Shown here one piece after another: positions 1 through 7,365 of a stretch of DNA of 39,236 nt. Numbering within the stretch: position 1 is the stretch's first letter; every line of letters begins with the position of its first letter. The position numbers and the translations under genes were made by a program. This stretch comes from Marinoscillum sp. GTDB lineage: Bacteria; Bacteroidota; Bacteroidia; Cytophagales; Cyclobacteriaceae. Location: contig JAMWZA010000038.1 in the NCBI GenBank assembly GCA_024305105.1, positions 1 through 39,236 of the forward strand, written 5' to 3'. Below the pieces are notes generated by a model, which saw only the letters and a list, made by a program, of their open reading frames with translations, did not search any database and had not been told where the DNA came from.

Positions 1-268
1 CTTTAGCGTAGTGAACCTGTTCAATTATGGCAGTTTTGATTTTAGATATTAGAGATGATTTGCCTGGTTCGAGCAATTCAAAGCCGATGGCATGAAGCCG
101 TTGTGATAATGAATCACTTTGCTTTATCGATAATTCTTCTGCTAAATCTACTTGTCCTAAAGTTATGTTACTGAAAGGGATAGAGAGTTCTTCCAAAATG
201 GATTTTACTGACATTATGCATCGAGGACAGACCATGTTTTTGATATATATTATCGTTGTGTTGCTCAT
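1..268 (-). CDS. Heavy-metal-domain-like N-terminus of a probable AraC-type regulator (partial)
   Basis: This gene is cut off by the window edge; 89 codons are visible. The N-terminus reads MSNTTIIYIKNMVCPRCIMS, with a CxxC pair (C14, C17) in a short ferredoxin-like segment that resembles heavy-metal-associated domains. It continues with a GFELL motif and a helix ending IIEQVHY. This arrangement is familiar from Bacteroidota regulators that carry an AraC-type HTH further on and often sit near metal-resistance genes. The AraC part is not visible, so that half is inferred. The ATG shares four bases (ATGA) with the stop codon of the Argonaute gene, so the two are probably translated from one mRNA. 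A later start at M12 is possible but would lose the overlap. Confidence 0.7.
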   Translation of the reverse strand, partial: MSNTTIIYIKNMVCPRCIMSVKSILEELSIPFSNITLGQVDLAEELSIKQSDSLSQRLHAIGFELLEPGKSSLISKIKTAIIEQVHYAK

Positions 269-2364
269 AAAAACCAAAGGTTGTCTTTTCCAAATTCAGG
301 TATTTCATTGCCATCAAAATGAGGGAGCATTTCTGCGACCATTTCAGGGTATTTGATGGTAACTGGTAAGTTCTGTTGTCTTACTGATTTCCAGTACATA
401 CGGCTGAACTGATATACCTGGTCAATCAATTCCTTTACCGTCTTGTATTCTTCTACCAATTCTTTTTCTGTACAAAAGATTTTCAGCTTTATCGGGAACG
501 GAAAGCCGTCATGGAAGCTGTAAAATTTTGGACTGTATCTTGTGTTGTTGAATAGCAGGAACTTGTTGTACCCAACTTTTATGAAAGTGCCACTCATTGG
601 CATAAGGTCTTTCCAACTGTTATCAAATGCGACAATGTCCGAGGATTCTGTCTTGTTGATGGAAACTATAAATACTGGAATGTCTAATCCAAGGTGTTTG
701 AGGCCGTCTTCTATCGGTTGTAGTTCATCTTGCCTCATACTCTTGTAGAAGTGGATCACAAGCCGTTTGATGCCTGTATTGACGTTTGCATACTCTTTTA
801 CTGCTCTGATAATTGAACCTGCTAACTCCTTTGTTTGGTCTTTTTGGAAGCACTCAAAACGGTTGAATTTCCCATTATTAGCGAAGCTAAAAGCACTGCC
901 GATATATTGTATATCCACTTCTGAGTTTCTGAATGCTCCAATGCCTACTATCAATTCATTTTTAAGCTTTGTATCCAGCTTCCACGGAATGCCGTTCAAT
1001 TTGGCTAAAATGGCAATTGCAATATTCGGTAAGCTGTAATAGTACTTTTCATTACTCATTACCTTTTCTCCATCAATTACCTGTGAGGATACACCCTCCT
1101 TTAAAAGCAATTCTTTCAGCTTGTAGTATATCTTCCTTCTTGATTTGTCTGGTGAGTTCTTGGAGAATGGACTGATATAAATGGCGATGTACTGAATATC
1201 TGATTCAAAATGTTTGTTGGTAACCGCTTCATAGATTTCTGGCCATGGATTGTCTCTGTCTTCAAATCTTATACTGAACCCTTTTTCGGTATGGTATGGC
1301 GTATGAATAAACTTGGTCAATCCTTTGAAGCCAAATTCTGATCCTTTGAAATAACCGTCCATCTTCTGGGCAATGTGTTGATCGTCTTTATGGAAGATGA
1401 AAAAGAAGTGGATTTTAGAAGTGGAACTAAAATCAAAGGGACCATGCTCTTTCATTCCATCCATTGGCACAATGCCAGACTTTTGTTCACCGAATAAAAG
1501 GCGGTTACTGGAATTATTGACTGACCCGATATTGATTTTATTAACTGGTATGAATCCATTGGAGGTAATTGGAATGATTCCTTTGAACTCCTCTGTATTC
1601 AGGTATTGATTGTAGAACTTGTCGATTCCCTCTCTAAACTTTTTGTACTTATTGGTTTTGTCCGGGGCTTCCGTTCCTTGCATCAATGCATCTCTGATTT
1701 CGAAATTCCATACTGGATACACCTTGTCATATTCTCTTTTGCCGCTATCAGGTAACTCATCAAAACGGTAGAGACCCTTTTCGTACACTACCCAATTAAT
1801 ATCTGTCGGTGATACATCCTCTAATAGGGTGGAGACAGGAACTTTGAAGATTTTGGATTTACCTTCAAATGTCACCAACAATTCCAAACTATCAGAAACG
1901 GTCTTAAACTGTACTTTGAGTGAGAAGCGGTCGAATATCTTGTACTGGCCTGTGGTGTCTTGTTTGGCACTTGGAAGCCAAACTTCTGTATCACTTATGA
2001 AATTGGGCTTTACCAAAAATCCTTTCCCTTTGAAATGGCTATGAATGAGCGAATTGTAATATCGCTTTAATACTGAAGTGGAAAAGGTAGAATTACGGAT
2101 GGTGTATGAACGTTCTTCACCCTGCTCATTCGTTTTGGTTTCAAACTGTGGACTTGTTGGTTTTGATATCTCTAAGAAATCTTCCTGCTCAACTGTAAAT
2201 GAGGTGTAATAATGGTCTTGCTCTTCATACTTTTCAATGACCTCATCAGGCACTAAGGATTTGTAAATCCGAGTGAGGTTGGCTTGTTCCTGGTCAGTGA
2301 AGTAAAAAGTTTGTTCTTCCTGAGGGTGATTGAATGTGAGTATATTGAAACAATGGCTAGGCAT
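265..2364 (-). CDS. Long prokaryotic Argonaute, catalytic tetrad lost (long-B-like)
   Basis: A 699-residue protein with the layout of a long prokaryotic Argonaute: N-terminal and PAZ-like part (about 1-300), MID (about 380-465) and PIWI (about 466-699). MID hallmarks are visible: tyrosines and lysines around Y413-K417, Q428 in the segment SSQVI, and K455 in AILAKLNGIPW. These correspond to the guide 5'-end pocket. In PIWI, active family members have Asp after the first strand (GID); here the segment is IVGIGAF with G476. The usual HRDG is replaced by HFYK (Y540 at the Asp position), and the last segment reads KYPEMVAEM with no clear Asp or His at the usual place. Guide binding is therefore probably kept and slicing lost, as in long-B Argonautes, which work with separate effectors. 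It lies 22 bp downstream of a XRE gene and overlaps the next gene by ATGA. No nuclease, Sir2 or membrane effector is visible next to it. DdmE is another inactive long Argonaute type, but no DdmD partner is present. Confidence 0.88.
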   Translation of the reverse strand: MPSHCFNILTFNHPQEEQTFYFTDQEQANLTRIYKSLVPDEVIEKYEEQDHYYTSFTVEQEDFLEISKPTSPQFETKTNEQGEERSYTIRNSTFSTSVLKRYYNSLIHSHFKGKGFLVKPNFISDTEVWLPSAKQDTTGQYKIFDRFSLKVQFKTVSDSLELLVTFEGKSKIFKVPVSTLLEDVSPTDINWVVYEKGLYRFDELPDSGKREYDKVYPVWNFEIRDALMQGTEAPDKTNKYKKFREGIDKFYNQYLNTEEFKGIIPITSNGFIPVNKINIGSVNNSSNRLLFGEQKSGIVPMDGMKEHGPFDFSSTSKIHFFFIFHKDDQHIAQKMDGYFKGSEFGFKGLTKFIHTPYHTEKGFSIRFEDRDNPWPEIYEAVTNKHFESDIQYIAIYISPFSKNSPDKSRRKIYYKLKELLLKEGVSSQVIDGEKVMSNEKYYYSLPNIAIAILAKLNGIPWKLDTKLKNELIVGIGAFRNSEVDIQYIGSAFSFANNGKFNRFECFQKDQTKELAGSIIRAVKEYANVNTGIKRLVIHFYKSMRQDELQPIEDGLKHLGLDIPVFIVSINKTESSDIVAFDNSWKDLMPMSGTFIKVGYNKFLLFNNTRYSPKFYSFHDGFPFPIKLKIFCTEKELVEEYKTVKELIDQVYQFSRMYWKSVRQQNLPVTIKYPEMVAEMLPHFDGNEIPEFGKDNLWFL

Positions 2365-2386
2365 AAAGATGTACTGTTTGGTTAGT

Positions 2387-2677
2387 TCATTTTTTTAATT
2401 GTAATTTTTTTAATGCCAATTCGACAATTTCCTCAGCTAGCGGTTCTTTGATTAAATCGTATGCAATTTTTTCACTATATGCTTGAACGAGTAATTCCTC
2501 TTCTGTAACCTTTAAAATCAAAGCGAGCTTTTCAATTTGTTTTCTTGTTGGAAGTCGATCACCATTCTCAAACTTGCTTATCATAGAGGTGTCCACATCT
2601 GTAGCAGCAGCGACTTGTCGCATTAATAGCCCTTGTTTTGTTCTTAATGCTTTCAGTCTAGAACCGAAGTTATCCAT
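2387..2677 (-). CDS. XRE-family HTH repressor, probable regulator of the Argonaute operon
   Basis: A 96-residue protein with an N-terminal Cro/C1-type HTH (about residues 6-62). The recognition region reads QVAAATDVDTSMISKFENG, followed by RLPTRKQIEKLALIL, the usual XRE helix pattern. The C-terminal 30 residues are charged and helical (EKIAYDLIKEPLAEEIVELA) and probably dimerize. Similar small regulators precede restriction-modification genes in Bacteroidota, where they delay or limit expression of the toxic partner. Here it precedes the Argonaute gene by 22 bp, and an inverted repeat touches its own start codon. Autorepression of the XRE-Argonaute operon is inferred from that arrangement. 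Confidence 0.85.
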   Translation of the reverse strand: MDNFGSRLKALRTKQGLLMRQVAAATDVDTSMISKFENGDRLPTRKQIEKLALILKVTEEELLVQAYSEKIAYDLIKEPLAEEIVELALKKLQLKK

Positions 2678-2678
2678 G

Positions 2679-2715
2679 TTGGCAATATATTACTTGACAA
2701 ATAATGCCAAATATA
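2679..2715 (-). promoter_or_regulatory. Promoter -7 element and inverted-repeat operator of the XRE-Argonaute operon
   Basis: Read on the minus strand, TATATTTG (2715-2708) matches the Bacteroidota -7 consensus TAnnTTTG. It runs into an inverted repeat with half-sites TTGGCA (2710-2705) and TGCCAA (2684-2679), centre to centre about 26 bp. The distal half-site overlaps the TTTG of the promoter and the proximal one ends one base before the start codon. A repressor bound to both would block transcription. No good -33 TTTG was seen at the right distance, so the promoter call is moderate. The repeat itself is directly visible. Confidence 0.5.
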
Positions 2716-2796
2716 GGAAAGAAAAAGAAGAAACGAAGTAGGTAGATTTGTGGATTTAATGTTTCAGGATTTTAAGGAAATGGAGGATACCAAGGA

Positions 2797-4614
2797 TTAA
2801 TTTTCCTTAGCATCCTCAGAATCCTGAGTATCCTCAATCGAGGTGTTTATGTAGTTGTCCTGAGACTCACGGTGAAGCAGACCTGATTTGCAGAAGTCAG
2901 TGATATAGCCCTCTGCCGTTTTGTGAGGAATGCTCAAAGCTGCTGCCACTTCAAGGTACTTTTGACGGTTGAAGTGTTTGGGTAGCTTATTCAAGAATTT
3001 CTCTTTCCTATTTAATCGAGTAGGTTTCTGTACGTCTTCCGGGAGTTCTGCAAATACTTTACTCGAATGCTTTACCAACACTTTGACCATTGCAAGCGAA
3101 GCTTGAAAGTCTCTTTCTTCACAAATCATCTTTGATGATGTTTCACCAGTCTCCATGATCCGCAAAGCGGAGAATATCATGCAGAAACGATAGGCAATCA
3201 ATCCCAACCTTCGGATGGTTGCCATGTAGTCGATTCCTTGAATGCTCATATACTTTTCTTGTATCTGACCAAAGAACTGATTGAACTGGTCTTGCTGGTC
3301 AGCGGTGAGAAAGAATTGAACATCCTGTCCAGCTTTCAACGAACTGTAAAGGTTAAAGAACTCATTTCCTAACGCATCAAAGTAGTCATCTAATCCATTG
3401 GTAGTTTGCGAAGCAAATACATTCTTCCACACTGGCCGAACATTCATGTAATAGAATATGAAACGGCTGAATAAGCCGTTTTCTGCATTCGGGATTAGTG
3501 CTGCTACTTGCTTGGGCGTACCTGACAAGACAGTAGAAAGACAAGGGCTTTCTATGTCCACATATTCACGGTCTGTCCTGCGATAATAGGAAATAGTCTC
3601 ATGGTGAAAGGCTTTTCTAAAGCCGTCACTATAATTGCCGTAATCGCTCTTAAAAGCATGTGCAAGTGTGTCACCCTCAGTTTCAAATATCAGTCCTTTA
3701 CCGTCACTATCACCCAATAATTGATAAGCTCCTGTGGAGCTGTTATTGGCGGGGATAAAGAGCATCTTTTCGGGTGGCTTCTCGGGTTTCTCTATTCCTT
3801 CAACTTTCCCTTTGTTGGCGTTGTATTCAGCCAATTCCAGTTCGTAATGTTGCTTGTGGAGTTTGGCTTGCTCCCTGAACTCTTTGTGTACTGGATTCAC
3901 TAGTTGGCGACAATGCACCAAACGACCTTTACCTGCCGAGGCTTGGGCGGTAATGAATAGAAACAGATTGGAATAGACACGCTTGCCATCATAAATACCT
4001 GACACTTTGGGTAAACAAGCACTAATAGCCACTAAGGAGCCAAGGAGTAGAATATCCCTTTCCTCATTGGAAGTGGCTATCTGTATTACCTTTTGCAAAA
4101 ACTCAGGAAGTTCAGGAAATAAGGAATCTGGAAAGGTTGGCATTTTTTCCGGTTCTTTCTTGATTTCTGCCTGAGTATTGAGATTCTTGCTTTGATTCTC
4201 AGACCTGCTTGCAGGGCTGTAAGTCTGTCTTTCCTGCTTTGGTGTAGTCAATGGTATTCCTGCTTCCTTGGCATGATAGAAGAAGGTTTTCAGGGAAACT
4301 CCCTGACCTCTTGCTTTCATGCAATTATCAAATTGCTTGTCACATTCCCGTGTGGAATACTCAGGATGATATTGACTAACACGGTGAAACAGGTTTCTAC
4401 CTGTCTCACCAAACTCGTCTGCAAAGGCAAAGCCTATGTTTACCCAATCGCTGTAAGCGGAGGTGACATCTATGTGGCTGGCCTCAATGCCTTGAATGAT
4501 TCGTTCAACTTCTTCGAGTTGTGTAGTTGTATTGTAATTGCTTTGCTCTGTAACTTTTACTTGTTGGTCTGGCTTATCAAGCCATTCCAGCGGATTGAAT
4601 GTTTTTCGCTCCAT
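2797..4614 (-). CDS. PriCT-2/DUF3987 replication protein of the element
   Basis: A 605-residue protein. Residues about 32-118 resemble a primase C-terminal PriCT-2 domain (YSDWVNIGFAF, then a region ending ARGQGVSLKTFFYHAKEAG). Residues about 160-520 resemble DUF3987, a P-loop NTPase-like domain, with a Walker A-like segment ITAQASAGKGRL at 221-232. The C-terminus (about 545-590) looks like a winged helix (RQKYLEVAAALSIPHKTAEG). It starts three bases after the stop of the VirE_N gene. Together the two probably make a primase-helicase for element replication, split over two genes. The family is a hallmark of Bacteroidota integrative elements. Exact biochemical activity is not established from sequence. 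Confidence 0.8.
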   Translation of the reverse strand: MERKTFNPLEWLDKPDQQVKVTEQSNYNTTTQLEEVERIIQGIEASHIDVTSAYSDWVNIGFAFADEFGETGRNLFHRVSQYHPEYSTRECDKQFDNCMKARGQGVSLKTFFYHAKEAGIPLTTPKQERQTYSPASRSENQSKNLNTQAEIKKEPEKMPTFPDSLFPELPEFLQKVIQIATSNEERDILLLGSLVAISACLPKVSGIYDGKRVYSNLFLFITAQASAGKGRLVHCRQLVNPVHKEFREQAKLHKQHYELELAEYNANKGKVEGIEKPEKPPEKMLFIPANNSSTGAYQLLGDSDGKGLIFETEGDTLAHAFKSDYGNYSDGFRKAFHHETISYYRRTDREYVDIESPCLSTVLSGTPKQVAALIPNAENGLFSRFIFYYMNVRPVWKNVFASQTTNGLDDYFDALGNEFFNLYSSLKAGQDVQFFLTADQQDQFNQFFGQIQEKYMSIQGIDYMATIRRLGLIAYRFCMIFSALRIMETGETSSKMICEERDFQASLAMVKVLVKHSSKVFAELPEDVQKPTRLNRKEKFLNKLPKHFNRQKYLEVAAALSIPHKTAEGYITDFCKSGLLHRESQDNYINTSIEDTQDSEDAKEN

Positions 4615-4617
4615 AAC

Positions 4618-5538
4618 CTATATGTATTTAGGGTTGATGAATATGTCTGTATCATGCGGAAGGAAACATGCTCTTGAAATGTCCTTTCCTGATTGGTCTA
4701 CTTCAATCTGGTAGGTGTGGGAAACGTAGTTTGCCACTGCCTTGAAATAGTCCTGGTGTTTTGCCTGTGTCAAATCAATCGGTATTACCCATTTCAACCC
4801 ATCACCTGAAGGAGATACAAACAGTAGCTCCGTTTCAAAATAATGGTCATTGAGTAATGATTGCTTGAGCGTTGGGATGTCCTCAATGTGGTCAAAATCG
4901 ATTGTAAGCAAACCTGAATGTCTTTGGAGGTTTGCATCATTCCGCTTAGAGAATGAGCCTGAGAAGGTCACATAATCGAATTTTTGAGCCTTGTACTTAC
5001 GGGCATCCTTTGGCTCTGAGATATTGCGAAGTGTACTTGTACACGTAGCAAAATCATTGCCTTTGATGAGGTGGTACACCTCAATCAGGGAGACTTGGCG
5101 ACTTGGTTTCACATTAGAAACAGGTTTTTTGAAATAGCTAAATACTGGCGGTGTAGGCTTTTGAATTTCAGGAATAGCAACAGCAGGTTGCGTTTCCTCT
5201 TGATGATAAAAACCTCTTTCCTTGCCAATTCTCAGGTATAGTTCTTCATTGATCTTATCGAGAAGGGCTTGCCCTTCGAGGCTGAAATGCAATGAAGCAA
5301 AATCAAAGACATTGCCCTGTGCAATGGCTTCTTCTGTATCTGTGTGTGTAGCAATGCCGTCAACTACTTTAACCATCAATGTGGGCTTGTCCGCATTGAA
5401 TGGATTCTTAGCAGGTTTGCAGTCCCGGCCCGAAAGGGATAGGACTGTTTCACCCTGATAGTAGTGGCGTAACACATGGGCATAGATATTCAGGCCGTAG
5501 TGTGTCTTGCTTAATATGGCTTCTCTACTTATCTCCAT
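4618..5538 (-). CDS. VirE_N (BT4734-like) primase-polymerase-type protein
   Basis: 306 residues when started at the ATG at 5538 (MEISREAIL). The open frame runs further upstream to 5643, but that part lies inside the preceding HTH gene and has no family likeness, so the later start with a 14-bp overlap is preferred. Residues about 140-306 match VirE_N, a branch of the archaeo-eukaryotic primase fold. The metal-binding pair is seen as TIDFDHI (D214, D216), followed by VSPSGDGLKW (242-250) and DISRACFLPHD (286-296). Residues 1-110 form a separate N-terminal domain that often accompanies it. It is followed closely by the PriCT-2/DUF3987 gene, and both likely serve replication of the element after excision. 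Confidence 0.8.
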   Translation of the reverse strand: MEISREAILSKTHYGLNIYAHVLRHYYQGETVLSLSGRDCKPAKNPFNADKPTLMVKVVDGIATHTDTEEAIAQGNVFDFASLHFSLEGQALLDKINEELYLRIGKERGFYHQEETQPAVAIPEIQKPTPPVFSYFKKPVSNVKPSRQVSLIEVYHLIKGNDFATCTSTLRNISEPKDARKYKAQKFDYVTFSGSFSKRNDANLQRHSGLLTIDFDHIEDIPTLKQSLLNDHYFETELLFVSPSGDGLKWVIPIDLTQAKHQDYFKAVANYVSHTYQIEVDQSGKDISRACFLPHDTDIFINPKYI

Positions 5539-5821
5539 AATGCTTTGATTTTGAAGGTGAGTAGTTGGATTCCAGTAAAGCTTCCATGTCAGAAACTTTG
5601 TAATAGAACTTGCCATTGATTCGGCTGTAGGGAAGAACCCCACTATCCCGAAGGGATTGAAGGGTTCTTTTGCTAATATGCAGCGTTTGCATCACTACCT
5701 GTCCGTCAATCCATTCATCACTGAATTGCTCCAATCGTGACTTATGGAAATTGAGGAGGTAGGCTTTGATTGTTTTGATGTCCTGTGCAAGTGTCAGGAG
5801 CATATCGAATACCTCTGTCAT
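5525..5821 (-). CDS. Excisionase-like HTH protein (second of pair)
   Basis: A 98-residue protein with an N-terminal helical segment and a HTH_17/MerR-like module at about 42-85 (VVMQTLHISKRTLQSLRDSG, then YSRINGKFYYKVSDMEALL). This fold binds DNA in excisionases and in regulators of Bacteroidota mobile elements. Its start overlaps the stop of the previous HTH gene by ATGA and its end overlaps the VirE_N gene by 14 bp, so all are one transcript. It is a homologue-like neighbour of the 99-residue protein upstream. The two may act as a heterodimer or on neighbouring sites. Confidence 0.8.
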   Translation of the reverse strand: MTEVFDMLLTLAQDIKTIKAYLLNFHKSRLEQFSDEWIDGQVVMQTLHISKRTLQSLRDSGVLPYSRINGKFYYKVSDMEALLESNYSPSKSKHYGDK

Positions 5822-6117
5822 AGCTTTACCCTCCCTTTCTTGATTAGGTAATCCGCAGCTCTACGGTCTATTTCTTCCTGAGTAGAATTGCGGTTGCGAA
5901 GCAACCAGCTTTCTAACTCCGTTCTCTTGAAATAGAGCTTCTTTCCGTTTGGCTTGTAGTGTGGAATATTACCTCCACTTGTCAACTTGTATAAGTGTGA
6001 CTGTGAAAGCTCCAAGTACTGGCAAGCCTCATTGAAGTTTAAAACTTCTTTCGTGTAAATCCCCTGGCTCTCAATTAGGCGTTGGAGATTTTCAAGACGT
6101 TCAATTATTTCGTCCAT
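5818..6117 (-). CDS. Excisionase-like HTH protein (first of pair)
   Basis: A 99-residue protein with a leading coiled helix (about 1-24) and a HTH_17 module at about 26-72 (LNFNEACQYLELSQSHLYKL, then PHYKPNGKKLYFKRTELESWL). The typical pattern is a wing ending in a Phe/Tyr-Lys-hydrophobic stretch followed by a helix with a Trp. Such proteins control excision or start the replication operon in Bacteroidota elements. It opens the four-gene replication run 6117 to 2797 and lies directly downstream (in the direction of transcription) of a repeat-rich gap that could hold its own binding sites. Confidence 0.8.
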   Translation of the reverse strand: MDEIIERLENLQRLIESQGIYTKEVLNFNEACQYLELSQSHLYKLTSGGNIPHYKPNGKKLYFKRTELESWLLRNRNSTQEEIDRRAADYLIKKGRVKL

Positions 6118-6186
6118 CTTAAATCGTATTAAGAATTAATGAATGGACTCTTGGCCAAAAGTCATATCCGATTGTCGAATACGATG

Positions 6187-6347
6187 CTAAAGTATGAGGC
6201 TAAAAGGGGCGTTATGAGGCTCTAAAGTATGGTGCAGTGTAGAGTGCAGAGTGCAGAGTGGGCTGTAAAAATTGATAGCCCACTTTTAAGGTAAAAGAGG
6301 ACTAAACAAAAACAGAAAAAAGATAAAAGGAGTATAGTGCAGAGTGG
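6187..6347. repeat. Short direct repeats and a hairpin between the integrase and replication operons
   Basis: The 231-bp gap 6118-6348 contains ctaaagtatg twice (6187-6196 and 6222-6231). It also holds two adjacent copies of agtgcag (6243-6249 and 6250-6256) running into agtgggc, and a distant agtgcagagtgg (6336-6347). An 8-bp perfect inverted repeat, agtgggct/agcccact, with a 12-nt loop lies at 6257-6284 and is followed by four T on the plus strand. Iteron-like repeats ahead of a primase operon fit an origin, an oriT or operator sites for the HTH pair. The hairpin could equally end transcription of the 338-aa gene, read from the other side, though the T run is short. Confidence 0.55.
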
Positions 6348-6348
6348 A

Positions 6349-7365
6349 CTATATCAGGTGCGAAACTGCCTTTTCTATTTTATCTCCTGTCAGGTTCGGT
6401 CTTTTTAAAGACCTGAACTTTGACCTGTCAAAGGAATTCCCATCAGTATCAACGAAGCATAGGCAAGTCACTTCCCATTGCTTTTGCTTTAGATCATCCA
6501 CCAACTTATGTTCTGAGTATATCAGCTTAATGAAATAGAATAGCTCGCTGATATTTCCTGTCCATTCTATAGGTGTTTTGATTTCACCTCCTGAGAATAC
6601 CTTTTTGAAGTTGAGTAGGGTTGTGGATTTGCTAATGAAATGATTCAGCTTTAGGCTATCCCATAAATCGGTCAATTTATCTGGGTTGGTGTTTAGCTGC
6701 TTGTAGGTAAATGAATGAAATGAATTTGCCGTTGCTGCGGTTTCCGTTTTGGCTGCTGGTAATGGTTTGGATTCAACTTCAATTACTTGAACTGGTTTCA
6801 AGAAATGGTTGTCCGGGATAGGTTCTAAAAGTAGTTGGCTGTAAAAGTCCTCCAGTATGAATTGATCATCTATCCAAGTGCTGAAAGCATTTTGGATTTC
6901 TAAGTAAAGCTGCATGTATGCAAGCTTTAGAAGCTGTACGATGAATGTGTTTGCCTTGTGGGTTTGGTCTAATTCAAAGGATGTTTTTTTAGGATCTATG
7001 TACGTCAGTGCATAGTCCTTTTCTTTAATGAGTTTTCCAAGGTCTTTTAAGCGGGTTTTAATCCGCTTGTTGAGTGTGTCTTCAAGCCAATACTTGATTA
7101 AGTTTTCGTTGTTGTCCTCCTTGATCAGTTCCACAAGCCTGACACATTCTGATTTGACAGTATTTAATATCAGTTTGGAATAGTACTTTGTTTTGTGATC
7201 GAATGGCCTGTGAAAGCTGATTTCATATTTGAATTGAAAATCTGTGGAGGCTTCCTTTACGCTACTGAGTTTGGAAGCATACTTTTGATCAAGGCTGTTT
7301 TTTCCTAACCAAGGGCGAAGCTCTTGGTACAGGATGTCGTCAAGTAATTTGGTTTGATTGCTCAT
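6349..7365 (-). CDS. Unknown 338-aa element protein behind the integrase
   Basis: A soluble-looking, lysine-rich, mostly helical protein without signal peptide or membrane segments. It has a long N-terminal helical part (about 1-190), a linker rich in Ala/Thr (about 205-220) and a C-terminal part (about 225-338). The C-terminal part holds KVFSGGEIKTPIEWTGN and LFYFIKLIYSEHKLVDDL. Its C-terminal half is reminiscent of RteC-like and DUF6617-type proteins of Bacteroidota conjugative elements, but this is recalled from pattern only and is weak. Its ATG overlaps the integrase stop codon (ATGA), so it is expressed with the recombinase. A role in excision control or mobilization is a guess from position. 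Confidence 0.6.
   Translation of the reverse strand: MSNQTKLLDDILYQELRPWLGKNSLDQKYASKLSSVKEASTDFQFKYEISFHRPFDHKTKYYSKLILNTVKSECVRLVELIKEDNNENLIKYWLEDTLNKRIKTRLKDLGKLIKEKDYALTYIDPKKTSFELDQTHKANTFIVQLLKLAYMQLYLEIQNAFSTWIDDQFILEDFYSQLLLEPIPDNHFLKPVQVIEVESKPLPAAKTETAATANSFHSFTYKQLNTNPDKLTDLWDSLKLNHFISKSTTLLNFKKVFSGGEIKTPIEWTGNISELFYFIKLIYSEHKLVDDLKQKQWEVTCLCFVDTDGNSFDRSKFRSLKRPNLTGDKIEKAVSHLI

Noticed and set aside
4192-4677. 161-aa plus-strand open frame
   Set aside because: It lies opposite the PriCT-2/DUF3987 gene and shows cysteine-rich, hydrophobic shadow-frame composition.
2797-5538. VirE_N and DUF3987 proteins as Argonaute effectors
   Set aside because: They are standard replication genes of Bacteroidota elements found without Argonaute, and are separated from it by a promoter and operator.
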